DNA of 64,000 nucleotides from the NCBI GenBank assembly GCA_029204225.1, contig CM055111.1, forward strand, positions 29,720,340 through 29,784,339, given 5' to 3'. This document shows, piece after piece, positions 21,960 through 33,341 of this stretch (within the stretch, counting starts at the first letter, position 1; every line of letters begins with the position of its first letter). The notes beneath the pieces are model-generated. The model was not told the origin of the DNA. It saw only the letters and a list, made by a program, of their open reading frames with translations, and made no database searches. Both the position numbers and the translations under genes were made by a program. The stretch comes from Diphasiastrum complanatum. Taxonomy: Eukaryota > Streptophyta > Lycopodiopsida > Lycopodiales > Lycopodiaceae.

Positions 21960-22622
21960 AACTGGTGCGAATTCGATTCGCGAAACGTGATCGGCTAGAT
22001 AATGTTGTTTCCCCTTTCGAGCTACAATTCAAAAGTCAAATTTAGTCAATAACAAAAACCATCTTGCAATACGTCCAGTATTGCACATCTTGTTTACCAA
22101 GTAAAGTAACGGTTGATGATCCGTATAAAATGTAAAGTGCGCTTCCATGAGGTAGTGACGAAATTTTCGAACAGAAAAAATCATGGCCAATGCCTCACAT
22201 TCTGTTGTTGAATAATTCTTTTCTGGATCTGTAAGTTGTCTGCTTGCAAATCGTATAGGATAATCCTTCTTATAGTCACCTGGCTACGTCAAAACTGATC
22301 CAATGGCATATTTTGAAGCATCCGTATGAATATGAAATTCTATCGTCCAATCTGGAGAACGCAGTATTGGTGCTGAAGTTAATGCTTTTTTTAATTTCTC
22401 AAAGGCTTCTAACGCTTCTACTGTCCAAATAGGAACAATAGTCAATTTGTATATAGGTCGTGCTAAATCCGCAAAGAAGATAATAAAGATTCGATAGTAG
22501 TTCGCATGAACCATAAACATGTAAACTCCACGAATTGTTGCTGGCTGTGGCAATTCCACAATAACTTTGATCTTAGAATAATCTGTGGCAATACCATGTC
22601 TTGATATCATATGTCCAAGCAC
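21960..22622 (-). pseudogene. Gypsy G RNase H
   Basis: Reads MLGHMISRHGIATDYSKI, the RT-RNase H boundary; then WTVEALEAFEKLKKALTSAP and FHIHTDASKYAIGSVLT. After a stop near 22284 it continues with DYPIRFASRQLTDPEKNYST, HYLMEAHFTFYTDHQPLLYL and ARKGKQHYLADHVSR. These are the expected gypsy RNase H blocks. A stop also falls after LLTKFDF near 22030. Confidence 0.88.
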
Positions 22623-22659
22623 AACTCCGTGGGAAACCCATATCTGACATTTTTCTGGA

Positions 22660-23407
22660 TTAAGAGAAATCTGATATTTGTGACATCATTCAAATACTTT
22701 TTCCTATCGATCCAGGTGGTCTGTATCTATACTATGAACTCCCAAGTCGTCCAAGTAAATTTCAAGGAATTTTTGTAGATAATCTTTAAAAGCAAATTGT
22801 ATTACTCTTTGGAACGAACTTGGTGCATTACAGAGTCCAAACGGCATTACTTTGTAAGCATAGGTGCCCCATTCTGTTGCAAAAGCGATTTTGTGATGAT
22901 CGGCAGGTGCAATCTTAACCTGGTTGTAACCACTAATCCATCCAGAAAACTACAAGCTTCCGCTCCAACAAGGCGATCCAAAATGCTTTCAGTAAAAGGT
23001 AACGGAAAGTGATCCTTCCGCGTCACTTTGTTCAATGCTTTGAGGTTCACACAGATCCTCAATTTCTCATTTTTCTTAGGAACAATGACAATCGGTGAAA
23101 TCCATTCAGTATGTTCGATCTCATAAATAAAATTGACGTCAAGCAATCTTTGAAATTCTTTCTTTATCAGATCCGCTACATTAGGATTACAGCGATAGAA
23201 CTTTGTAACCTTTGGAACTGCATCAGGTACTAAAGGTATGGTATGTTCAATCACTGATGTCGGAATACCCTTCAAATCTTGATAAGTCCATGCAAAGCAA
23301 TCTTGATACTTAATAAGTAACAAGCGGAGTGCTTGATACTGTTCAGGAGTAAGTTGTGATCCAACTTGTACAATCTTTTCCGGTTCTCCTGGCTCAGCAA
23401 GATTCAT
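22660..23407 (-). pseudogene. Gypsy G reverse transcriptase
   Basis: Starts with EPEKIVQVGSQLTPEQYQAL, then CFAWTYQDLKGIPTSVIEHT, LLDVNFIYEIEHTEWISPIV, PKKNEKLRICVNLKALNKV and FPLPFTESILDRLVGAEACS. A frameshift after FLDG near 22950 moves the rest to another frame, where the active site YLDD sits at 22746-22757. The domain is otherwise complete in length. Confidence 0.9.
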
Positions 23408-23655
23408 TGGCTACGTCTTAGCTGGGCCATCATAAACTTCTTTAGATTCCGGCATGTGTTCTTCAGGTTCACAATGTGCTTTAGGTAACATGATAACCAC
23501 ATCATCCAGTGTATAACGTTTAAAATACTCGGGCATATCATGTTGGACTACGTTTGCTTGTTCTTTTTTGAAAGGACTTGTCTTGGATTTTCATTTAGCC
23601 TTCTTAGCAGGAATTGATCGTGGAGGTGATGACTTTCGAGATGATAAATCTTTCT

Positions 23656-24660
23656 TCAAAGGTGAAGACTTCCTAGATGATGATGCCTTACTAGAAATCT
23701 GACTTGAAGAATCATCCTCGACTTTTCCTTTGCCTTTATCCAATAAAGTGGCACTTCTTTTGAATCAATCTTCCGAGGGAGATTTTTCCATTTCAGGACC
23801 GTATTATAATGTTGCTTAGCTTGTTTCTTCGTCATCGATCCTGTGATCCTGTCTTCCTTCAATATAACTGCTTTGGGCGGTTTGATTGTTGGTTCATCAG
23901 GAACATTACGCACTCCAAATCTGTTGGGATCCATATGATTAGAATCTGCTCATCCGTAAGTTCTGCATTGTCATCATAAGTCAAGGCATGACTCACATGA
24001 ATGAACTCATCCTCAATCGGATCTAGTATAGGTTCCGTTGATATCCAGACTACATTCAGCACATTTAGTGAAAACATAATTGGTGTATCCAAAGTTTGAT
24101 CTAACAAGGAAATCTCGCTCAAATCTGATTGATTATGTTGTTGACACATATATCCTACTGTACAGTCAATCGTTGCAAGAGCTTCATTCCAATTGACCGT
24201 ATCCGTTTGAGAATCGTAATGAACTCTCAAATTTTTTTGTGGTCGGTCGCAAGTGTGATCCGTTGTTGATGAATTGTCATCCTCTTTTTGAACCACTGGT
24301 CTGATAGTCCAAGTTGTAGAATCAATTTTAACTGCACGTTCATGATTTTCAAAAGTGATTTTTTCGGTACCCCAGTTATGAATTACTTGCGCAACTCGTA
24401 ACCATGGACGTCCCAATAGAACTTGGTAAACATTAGGCGCTTTTGGTAAGTCCATCACTACAAAAGTAATGACGAACTGTACTCTTGCAATCCTGACAGG
24501 TATATCTTCCACCATTCCTCATGGACAAACTGTCGTTTGATCAGCTAGCTTAATAGCAAAAGTAGCAGGTTTAATCTTTGTAAGGCCCCATTTTGCACAT
24601 AGCTTTGTAGAGATTAGGTTAACTCCTAAACCGCCATCTATCATGGCTGTTCTTTAGGAA
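23656..24660 (-). pseudogene. Gypsy G protease and linker
   Basis: An aspartic protease motif, AMIDGGLGVNLISTK, has its DGG at 24630-24638. DGG replaces the more usual DSG or DTG. A stop near 24520 follows PATFAIKLADQTTVCP. The frame then runs on from 24515 with VVMDLPKAPNVYQVLLGRPW, the conserved post-protease block, and an acidic linker (VNWNEALATIDCTVGYMC, DEFIHVSHALTYDD). A second frame (23934-23656) carries the Lys-rich linker that leads to RT. Confidence 0.8.
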
Positions 24661-24770
24661 ATTGTCTATGCTGTATCGGTAGAGTGATATTCTTTTGTTC
24701 ACTTTCCCTTAGCGGCTCCAACATGGAGTACTTCGTTAGATTCTTAAAATCCAGTACAAAAAAGTGGCTC

Positions 24771-26649
24771 CTAATGGACTTCTGGTTCTTCTTGAGCTAA
24801 CTTTTGTGCTAAGACTTCTTTTGCTTTTGGCACCAACTTCAGGAACTCTCCCAATGAAATATTGATCTTACTAGACAAAATGTTCATGAGTAGTTCTGTT
24901 TGCAGTGCTTCTGGTTCAGTCATCTTGAAGGGTTCTTCAAGATGATGTAACTGATCATTCATATCCGTACATAAATTTTTTGAAGGCTGCAATGGTGAAG
25001 ACCAACCTTAAGCTGTTGATTTAGCAGCGTCAAGCTCCTCTTCTTCTTGTAGATGTTTAATCCATTGCCTCATATTCTGATATCTTCGTTTTTCTTCATT
25101 AAGATTTGGATAGACTCCCGATGTTGTTGGTGTATCGTTCAATGGTATAGAATCAGCAGGTACTGGATCCACTACTGGTTCTTATTGCTTCTTGCTCTGG
25201 TGACCGCCATCAAGGGTGCTCTTGGTATATTCTAAGCTGTTGGTCTTTGCTTTATTGTTATCAAATTTACAGGTGTTGTAGCTGGTGGTGGCTTCGGTCT
25301 TGCTGGACAGTTTTATAGCAATGCCCATAACCACAACCACGACATAATGGTACAAATTTTCTTTTATTTGGACATTCTGCAACTCTGTGATTTTCTCCAC
25401 ATGCAAAGCATCCAAGTGGTGCTCTGGTCCAATTTCTAGAAGCTTGTTGTTGAGTGGCAGCATAAATGGCATAATGTTCTGAAGATCCACCTTCTTGATC
25501 ATTATCATAGTTCCATTGCTCAGCACTTCTGTATGGTTCTGGTTCCATCAAATTGGCAGGAGGAGCGGAGTGCTTTGGTGGGGCAGGTAAAGCTAAACGT
25601 TCTGAGTATCCAAGAGCAGGTTGTCACGGTCTTACTGCTGAATTACCTCCATAATGTGGTTCTTGATATCCTATCTGGGCATACCGTTGTTGAATTATTC
25701 GAGGGTTGAAGTTGCAAAAAGCAGTCTCATGATTAGGTGAATTACACAGATGGCATACACTGATTTCCATTCGGTTTTTCAATTGAGGACACTCGTTCAT
25801 TGTGTGATTTCCTGTACAAATAGAACACCAAACATTTTCCCTGGTAGGAAAAGTCTTCACAAACTTCTCAGGTTCCTTGTTCGCTTTTTCGTGGAAATCT
25901 TCCAATGCTTTGATCTTCTCATCAAATTGCGACAGCAACTTTTCCATCTGTTTCTACTGGTTCTTCCCAAGTTTCTCGAACTCGTTGAGCATCATTTCTA
26001 CAGTAGCGTTGACATTCGTGGATACAATAGTGGTGGATGTCGTAAGAGTCTGCCTTGTTGTATAAGACAACATATTGATATTCGGCTCCTCATCTGAATC
26101 TTCATCCTCCTCCCAAATTGCATTGTCCATAGCATTTTGCAAGAGTGCATACTCATTATGGCGTTTCAACTCACGTCTGATCCATTTAGGTAGACCTGAC
26201 AAAAACTACATAATCATGGCATTTTCGTTAATCAGATCAAGTTCGCATTCAGATCTAAGACGTTTCACCCGTTCAATGTAATCTCGAACCATTTCTCGCT
26301 TTTCCATTTTAATTCTACTTAAAAGTAGAAAAGGGTCTTCCATAAACTTTTGCGGTTTGAACCATGTGATAAGGGCTCGCTTAACAACCTCCCAATCTAT
26401 ACGCTCAGTTTCGTCTTGGTTATAGTACCAATCTTGTGTTGCTCCTGTTAAGGCCATAGGAAACAGCTTAAGTTTATTTTGAGGATAAATCTCACCATAG
26501 ACTTCACAGGATTCAACGTAGATATGAAGAAATATAACTGGATCTGTTAATCCATTATATTTGGGTAGATCCAAACAGGGTGCTCTTCTAACAATAATTG
26601 GATTGAATTCATGTGGAGCACCTCTAGGAGTAGCTCCAGGGGCAGCCAT
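24771..26649 (-). pseudogene. Gypsy G gag with several zinc knuckles
   Basis: An ATG at 26649 opens MAAPGATPRGAPHEFN. The capsid block reads CLDLPKYNGLTDPVIFLHIY, MALTGATQDWYYNQ and FLSGLPKWIRRELKRHNEYA. Stops near 26205 and 25950 interrupt it. The nucleocapsid region has four Cys/His clusters: CSICTGNHTMNEC near 25835-25795, CHLCNSPNHETAFC near 25765-25720, CFACGENHRVAEC near 25412-25372 and CRGCGYGHC near 25345-25317. Gypsy gags commonly have one or two. The end (24992-24771) is an acidic helix-rich stretch. It would encode the particle protein. Confidence 0.82.
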
Positions 26650-26889
26650 CTTTACAAATTTAGATTAAGCAGACAATGAGATTGGATCTAGATTTTTAAT
26701 CACAACTATCTCAAATCAAATTTGCTAGATCTATTCCATTTTTCAAGAATTTGATTCTATATCATGAAAAAGTTTGTGAGATTCGATGAATGGATACTTC
26801 TCAAAAATGATAAATCTCTCAGAATCCAATTCAAAATACATTAGATTTGATCCAAATTTTGACAAAGACTTGATCTGAAAAAATCAGAA

Positions 26890-27560
26890 ACTTAAAATAG
26901 GTCTGGCGAAGGTTCACTAGGCAAAGATTGGCTTGGCGAAGGTTCAATAGTGCTATTTTGGACAAAAAACTCTCTGAAAATATTTTTTTTATGATTTCTT
27001 GGAAAATAACCTTTGCCGACCTGTCAAAGATCTAACACATATACAATTATGGAAAAACGGGCGAAGGTTTATGACATAAGAAAATATAGTTTTTGATGGT
27101 TGGCGAGGGTAAGATTCAAGATTTTCTATGATCTGCTCAAAAGAATCTTCGTCGAACTCAAAAATAGTATTTTACTATAAGTAGAATGTTCTGGAAACTC
27201 GACGAAGGTTTTGGCGAAAGATCAAGAGTAATACTGGTAATTTAGCAAAAAAGTGACTTTTTTTTGGCAAAAATATGACAATATGATAACTGATCCTCTG
27301 AAACCCTTTCTATTTTTGATATTATTCTTCGCCGACCTAGAAATAGATAGATCTGAATCACAGGCACAATGAATCGGGCAAAGGTTCTTTTTTTGTATTT
27401 TTAGGGTTTTGATGATTTTTTGGTGTTTTTTGACGGATTTTCTGATGTTTTTGGAAATCTGTTGGGGATTAATCTTCGCCCTTCAAACTGGAGGTTCTGT
27501 GAACAAAACCAAAGGTGTTTGCAACTCGACAAAAGTTTCTTGAAAGAGGGTAAAAAGTTC
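26890..27560. repeat. GCGAAGG-motif cluster in the gypsy G leader
   Basis: Degenerate GGCGAAGGTT copies in both orientations, about one per 60-80 bp, occur in the leader between primer site and gag (for example near 26904, 26936, 27060, 27200, 27326 and 27472). The rest of 26650-27855 is AT-rich with no gene. Confidence 0.7.
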
Positions 27561-27855
27561 TAAGCTCTGATGACGCTTTTTGTCTCTTTTTGACCAAATC
27601 TGACAGATTTGACCAATTTTTATTATTTTCTCTACTATCTCAAATCCAAATGGATCTTAAGATTAGTGAACTGAATAGCTTTCCCTATTTTTACAATCAA
27701 GTTAGATTTCAAACAAGCAAATCCACTCAAATCAAGCAAAATCAATCCCAAACTAACCCTAAAATGCAGATCTAACTTTATTCATGCTACGACAAGATGC
27801 CTAATGCAAGCTAACCATCCAACAATCATGTTGCAAACTGAAAAATTGGCGTAGC

Positions 27856-27873
27856 TCCCCGGCAATGGCGCCA
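27856..27873 (-). promoter_or_regulatory. Primer binding site of gypsy G (tRNA-Asp type)
   Basis: The minus strand reads TGGCGCCATTGCCGGGGA, four bases inside the 5' LTR. This is one base away from the TGGCGCCGTTGCCGGGGA primer site of Athila-like elements, which is complementary to aspartate tRNA. Confidence 0.9.
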
Positions 27874-27877
27874 AAAT

Positions 27878-28625
27878 TGTAGTGGGTCTCTTTCCTTGCT
27901 AACATGAATCCAAGATCTAGTCAATCTAGCATGACACATAGTTAATTGTCACATGTAGGTTCGTTCCCATGAGAGCGGTAGTCTAGTTCAGATTTCAGCA
28001 TGAATGGAAGATCTAAATCTAACTCTACATCCATTAACCCTACTCATTAATACTAAGATCCATTAACACTATGATCCACAACAAAGATAGCTTACTCTTT
28101 CTCTTTCTCTCTCTTTCTCTCTCATAAAAAGTATAATAACACTCAATCCCAATAACATTCAGATCTAATAATTAGCAAAACCCAAAGAAAGCATGAGAGA
28201 TAGAGAAGGAAAGAAGAAGAGCAAGGACATTCATCAATCCATTTATAAAGAGAACCGATCTGCTTTATTGAAATGAGGAAATGAACATGAGGAGCAACTC
28301 GAGTTGGTCCCTTCTTATAGTAGAGAGGAGGACCCTGGCCTCTGAATCCTATTGGTCCAGTCTTGCCTCTCTTTTTATTCAAATTTAAAAGAGTGTGGGA
28401 ACCAGCAAAATTGGAGGGAAACCCAACTTTATTCACTAACTTGACATTTAGGCCCTGCGACATTAAAAGTCCTGCAAAAAGGCCTAAAGTCCTTTTATTG
28501 ACTTTTAACTAGTCAATCAAATAAGTATGTGATCATCGAGTTGGACTTACACACGCAGGGTGCCAAATCTCTCTCACTTATTAACTAGGGTTAGGGTTGC
28601 CTTGGGATCCGCAAACCCTCCAACA
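27878..28625 (-). repeat. 5' LTR of gypsy G
   Basis: 748 bp. On the minus strand it starts TGTTGGAGGG and ends CCCACTACA beside the primer site. A TATA-like box (CTACTATAAGAAGGG) is near 28308-28325. No partner LTR was found in the window, so the outer edge rests on the TG end. Confidence 0.8.
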
Positions 28626-28712
28626 CTAGGTTAATGATTTGACTTAGAATAAGGTATCCTATGCTTTTGGCATGTGTGACATCCCACAATATGGCCTCAA
28701 AGTCATTTACAA

Positions 28713-29300
28713 GTGGTAATTGTGCAAACTAGCTTGTGTGAATTTAACATCGACTACATAGAGACCTTCAGTCTAGTAGTTAAACATTCTTCTATTCGAC
28801 TTCTATTGTCATTTGTTGTTGTAGTAGATTTGGAGATACATCAAATGGATGTACAAACAACATATCTTAATGGAGTTATCAAAGAGGACATTTACATGGT
28901 GCAACCTGAAGGTTACAAAATCAAAGATAAACACAATCGTGTGTGTAAACTCCATAAAGCACTTTATGGCTTAAAGCAATTTGCTCGAGCATGGTTTCAA
29001 AGGATCAATACTTTCCTTATTGATCACGACTACCCACCAACTCTTCAGATTTAAATGTCTATTTGAAAAGAAAATCAGATGCATTTGCATGCTTCAGGGA
29101 ATTCAAGGCTTTGGTGGAGAACCAAATGGATGTGCGAATCAAAGTGCTTAGGTCAGAGTGAGGGTCAGGCAAATTTGAGACCTTTTGTAAGTAGCATAGG
29201 ATAAAGAGGCAATCTACTCAAGCCCACACGTAGCATAACAATGGGGTAGTTGAAAGAAAAAATTGCACCATTGTGAAAAGCGACATGATGAATGATGAAG
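28713..29300 (+). pseudogene. Copia H: RT placed before integrase
   Basis: From 28713 an open stretch reads copia RT: EIHQMDVQTTYLNGVIKEDI, KLHKALYGLKQFARAWFQ, ending at NTFLIDHDY near 29035. At about 29055-29075 the text switches to integrase core (KRKSDAFACFREFKALVENQ), then HNNGVVERKN near 29240. In copia, integrase precedes RT, so the order is reversed here. The join falls at a shared Leu-Lys-Arg/Lys stretch. Several stops follow. The RT is close to element A in sequence. Confidence 0.82.
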
Positions 29301-29404
29301 CAAATAGGTTTAGTTAACTTCTATTGTCAAAGGCATGTAACGCGTCAATCTCATCCTCGTTATATGCTAGATTTTCACCTAACTCGAGGTGGGTATGAGC
29401 TTTG

Positions 29405-30133
29405 TGTCGTAAAACGTGGGTGACCGGCAACGAAAGTTTGAGCATTGGCATGTAGGAACGGAAACGCAACAATTAGCAGTAGAAATATTCAAGATGAATG
29501 AATCAGACAAATTGCGCAAATGAACGATACAATAGTGAGACAAAAATGCACTCTGATTAATATCAAATAGTGAGTACAATGCTTGAAGTGATAACTTTAG
29601 CTTGATTGTTGAGTGTGATTACTTAAAATCCTTACTTAGCTTGATCTAGCTAGTAGTACATATTTATACGTGTCCTCAAAAATATCTTACAAGCATTAAA
29701 TGCTATTTACGCCAGTTTTTGTATATGTACAAAGTAGGTAACCATCCTTGGGATATTTAGTTGTCCAATTGTTTTAAGGTTGATGATAGTTTGGCGAAGT
29801 CGGTCTACCATTGTTGCAAAAAATCCGAAAAACTCAAAAAACCCAAAGGTGCTTTTGAACAAAGAAAGAGTGTAAATCCCGAAGGTGCGAAAATCCTGAA
29901 GGTATGTCTGAAATAGATTTCAAGGCATTTTGGTTATTGTGTTGCATTTTTCAAAGGTGCAAAAAATGTGAAGAGGGCGAAAAAGATGAAGGTGCCTTAA
30001 AAAAAATGTTTTAAGAAAAAAATGAAGATTGTGAAAAATGTGAAAGTCTGAAATATGTAGCCGGCGGCCTTCGGCTATTTTTAGGATGCTCATTAATTGA
30101 ACGATTGTTAAGGCTGAGCATTAAAATCTAACA
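29405..30133 (-). repeat. 3' LTR of copia I
   Basis: 729 bp. On the minus strand it starts TGTTAGATTTTAATGCTCAG after the polypurine tract (AAGGAGAAG at 30134-30142) and ends ACGTTTTACGACA. It matches the LTR of copia K (37768-38719) at both ends and in several interior blocks. It contains many cgaaggtgc and gcgaaaa strings. Confidence 0.82.
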
Positions 30134-30291
30134 CTTCTCCTTAATGTAAATCCTGAAAAGCTTTGATCTTCAAATTTAACATATCGTTAAATCTGAGATG
30201 ATGCTCCTTTGATAGAGCCTTTGTGAAATAATCTGTTGCCATGTATTTGTCCTACAAAAGACTAATGCTTCTTTCTTGCTAGCTCACTCAG

Positions 30292-30292
<1 letters not shown>

Positions 30293-30362
<70 letters not shown>
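30293..30362. repeat. (CT)n microsatellite
   Basis: About 35 uninterrupted CT units. Confidence 0.97.
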
Positions 30363-30363
<1 letters not shown>

Positions 30364-30373
30364 CTCCCATTGG

Positions 30374-30605
30374 GGTGAAGCCGGGTTGCTCCCTCTCAAT
30401 CACACTCTTTGAATTGTATATAGATGAGCTGGAGAGAGTCATTGAGTAGTGCGGTGGTACAGGTTGTAGGCTTGGTGACATTTTGATTGCCATCCTATTT
30501 ATGCGGATGATGTGGCTCTAGTTCCTATTACTAGAGAGGGCTTACAAAGATAGCTAGACAGTCTTCATGCTTTTTGTACTAGATGAGGTTTGAGGGTTAA
30601 TGATA
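30374..30605 (+). pseudogene. LINE-type reverse transcriptase fragment
   Basis: Reads GCSLSITLFELYIDELERVI, then a frame change, then HPIYADDVALVPITREGLQR with YADD at 30500-30511. This is the RT core of a non-LTR retrotransposon or related domesticated RT, in which the site is YADD rather than the YVDD of copia. Three stops lie within 75 codons. It sits between the LTR and coding part of copia I, on the opposite strand. Confidence 0.72.
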
Positions 30606-30729
30606 CCTGATTTCAATATGTTTGCTTCAAGAGTGAAATCTCGAATTGAGAGATAGCGCTATTGTACTTTAATTGTCACAATAGATTGTTGTAGGAAGTG
30701 CAAGCTTGAAGCCTGCATCCCTCTGGCTA

Positions 30730-31960
30730 CGACATATATATTTTCTCTTTGATGGTTCCATTGAGGAAAGTTATCTGGACATCCATTTGGTGGACTTCAA
30801 GATTTGCTGCAGCTGCAAAGGAGAGGAGTAGGCAAATCAAAGCATGTTTGAAAACTGGGTTGAAGGTTTTAGAATAATCCAGATCTACAATCTAGGAGTA
30901 GCCTTTGGCGACTAGCCTAGCCTTGTAGCGATTTAGCTTTCCTTCAGCATCATACTTTGCCTTGAATATCCATTTGCATGGAATCGAATTTTGGTCCTTT
31001 GGTAGCTCAGTGACTATCCATGTTTGATTATCTATTAGAGAATCAAATTCAGTGTCCATCGTTGCTTTCCATTGGTCAGCATCAGAAGTAGACATATCCT
31101 TAGAAACAGTTGTTGGTTCATGTATGAAGTAGCAGGCCGGATCATCCATAAATCTGGATGGAGACTGTCTGAACCTGTTCGACCTTCTGGGTTGAACTTT
31201 GGTCCTTTGATGTGGGTTGACTCAATAAGGTTCTGACTCAATGTCGGAGTCAGTGTCGCTTTTGTACAGTTGAATCCCTAGACCAAAATTTGGTTGTTTG
31301 ATCCTTGGGTCAGATTTTTTTGTAGCTTTGCCCTTGTGGTCGATGAATTGGTCTTTCACAAGAATGGCATCTCTACTCGTGAATGCCTTCTGGGTATGCA
31401 AATTGTAGAGCTTGTATGCCTTGTGGTCTAGGGAATAGCCGATGAAAATCGTTTTTTTGCTTTTGTTCATGTCCATACCTCATAAGGTGTTTGGCCATTC
31501 AGGGCTTTTGTAATGGATTGATTTTGAAGATAGGTTGCTGTAGCAACAGCTTCTGTCCAAAATTTCTTTGTTAGAGAGGCATGGGCCAGCATGCTCTTGG
31601 CACTTTCGATGAGTGTCTGATTCTTTCGTTTAGCTACACCATTGGACTGAGGTGAGTAGCTGGTTGTAAATTGTTGATGTATACTATTGGCCTTGCAAAA
31701 CTCCTTGAGTTCTGTGGAGATGTACTCTCCCCCTCCATCTGTGCATAGAGCCTTGATCTTCCTCTAAGTTTGGTTTTCTGTAGATGCCTTGTACTGCTTG
31801 AAGAACTTGAATGCTTCAGATTTGTTCTTCATAAAATAAGTGGCAGTACTTCAAGAGAAGTCGTCGATGAAGGTTAAAAAATAGAGAGCTCTCTCAAAGC
31901 AGTCTGCATTGGGCCACAATGTCGCTATGTACAAGGTCTAGCAAGCCCTTGAAAGTATGA
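30730..31960 (-). pseudogene. Copia I: integrase end and RT start
   Basis: Minus-strand text of integrase (LLDLVHSDIVAQC at 31950-31915, then FMKNKSEAFKFFKQ near 31830, GVAKRKNQTLIESAKSMLAH near 31600), the post-integrase block IFIGYSLDHKAYKLYNLHTQ, and RT start (DNQTWIVTELPKDQN, CKWIFKAKYDAEGKLNRYKA, LEVHQMDVQITFLNG near 30770). Stops occur near 30890 and 31230. It is the same family as copia K, at about three-quarters protein identity by eye over the overlap, but inverted. Its integrase is joined directly to gypsy J RT near 31970. Confidence 0.85.
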
Positions 31961-31974
31961 ACGGGTGACCCATA

Positions 31975-33326
31975 TTTGGCATTTATCAAGGTTTAGAGCG
32001 ATTCCAAATCGACGACAGTGAATGAAGATTTTCTCCAGTGCGTCAAGATGTGTAGCTGCTGAGGAATGTACACCTATATTGTCGAGATAAATCTCTACAA
32101 TCCGATCTAACAGGTCTTGGAAGGCCAGTTGCATGAGCCTCTGGAATGTTGAAGGGGCGTTGCATAAGTCAAAAGGCATAACGTTATAAGCATACATCTT
32201 GTTCTATGTGGCAAAGGTCGTTTTATGTTTATCTTCATGGACTATTTGAACAAGGAAATAACCGCTGAATCCATCCAAGAAGCTGAAAGCTTCAGCTCCT
32301 GCCATTTCCTCTAAGATTTGGGTCGTTAAAGACAAGGGAAAATGGTCTTTCTTTGTAACCGCATTAAGATTTTTAAGATCGACACAGATACGAAGTTTGT
32401 CGTTAATTCTTGGGTACAACCACAATGGGTGATACCCAATCAGTATGTTGAACTTCATAAATGAAACCAACATCTAGCAATTTCTTAATATCCTCATCGA
32501 TCTTCTCACGATAGACAAGGTTACTTCGGTAAGGTTTATCCCGAATAGGCTTAGCGTTGTCTTCCAAAGGAATCGTATGGACCAATACTTCCGGCGGAAT
32601 TCCTTTCATTTTTGTATAGTTCCATGCAAATACATCCCTGTATTTACGAAGTAAAGTTTTCAGATCAGAAAGTTGTTCGGATGAACGGTGTGCACCAACA
32701 TGAACTAGACGATCCATCTCCTCGTTAGGATCTTTAAGGTTTAACGACAACATTTTAGCTGGTCCTTCAAAGGAGTTGGAACTTGGTGTAGGTTCCCGGT
32801 GTGGTTGTGGTAGCTGGATAACAACGTCATCCAGTGTAAAATCTTTAAATTTTTGTGGGAGATCAAAAGGTGGTTCCACAAATTTTTTTGGAATTTTGGG
32901 AATAATCTGAGTTGAGGCATTACTTGAGGTGGAAGCTTGGTCTGATTGTTTGGTTTTTGTCTCCTTAGACAAGGGCTTGATCGATTGTTTAAGCTTCGCA
33001 TGCATTTGTTTTTGACACTCGGTTAATTTTGTATCAATAAGTTGATTTTTTTGTAACCGAGGTTTTTGAGGGTTTTGAGTGGGTGGTGTTGGTACCTCAC
33101 TTATCATGTCTTCATCGATTGTATGCCAGACTTCGTCTGGATACATGTCCCATGTATATACTTTGGATTTGGGCTTGTATGCTTGTGTGTTGGGTACTTT
33201 GGATGTCAGTTGGATGTGAGCAAACGGTCCTGGTGTCTTGATCTCCTTAGGATTTGATTTTGGCAGATAAGGTTGGGCATATAGATATAGAAGTACATGT
33301 TCATCCGTCATTTCTACATCATCCAT
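31975..33326 (-). pseudogene. Gypsy J linker and reverse transcriptase with YLDN site
   Basis: A 307-residue open stretch (33326-32403) holds a long linker (MSLNLKDPNEEMDRLVHVGA type block near 32715) and RT start: FAWNYTKMKGIPPEVLVHTI, LLDVGFIYEVQHTDWVSPIV, then a frameshift at VVPKN. RT continues with KLRICVDLKNLNAVTKKDHF, FSFLDGFSGYFLVQIVHEDK and, after a stop near 32204, YNVMPFDLCNAPSTFQRLMQ. The active site reads YLDN at 32078-32089 in place of YLDD, losing one catalytic aspartate. It ends at LNLDKCQIW near 31980. Confidence 0.88.
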
Positions 33327-33341
33327 GGAAAGAATACCTTC

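Larger units (their letters stand above)
20628..28625 (-). mobile_element. Large Ty3/gypsy element G
   Basis: Minus-strand gypsy element with a 5' LTR (27878-28625), a tRNA-Asp-type primer site, a long leader, gag, protease, RT, RNase H and integrase in gypsy order. No 3' LTR matching the 5' LTR was found to the left. The extra frame at 18240-19823 may be part of it, which would extend it to about 18.2 kb. The tRNA-Asp primer and a frame 3' of integrase are features known from the Athila/Tat branch of plant gypsy elements. Frameshifts and stops in every domain make it inactive. Confidence 0.88.

Noticed and set aside
27856-27873. Part of a tRNA-Asp gene
   Set aside because: Only 18 bases complementary to the tRNA 3' end are present, next to an LTR, so it is a primer site. 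No full tRNA gene was seen in the window.
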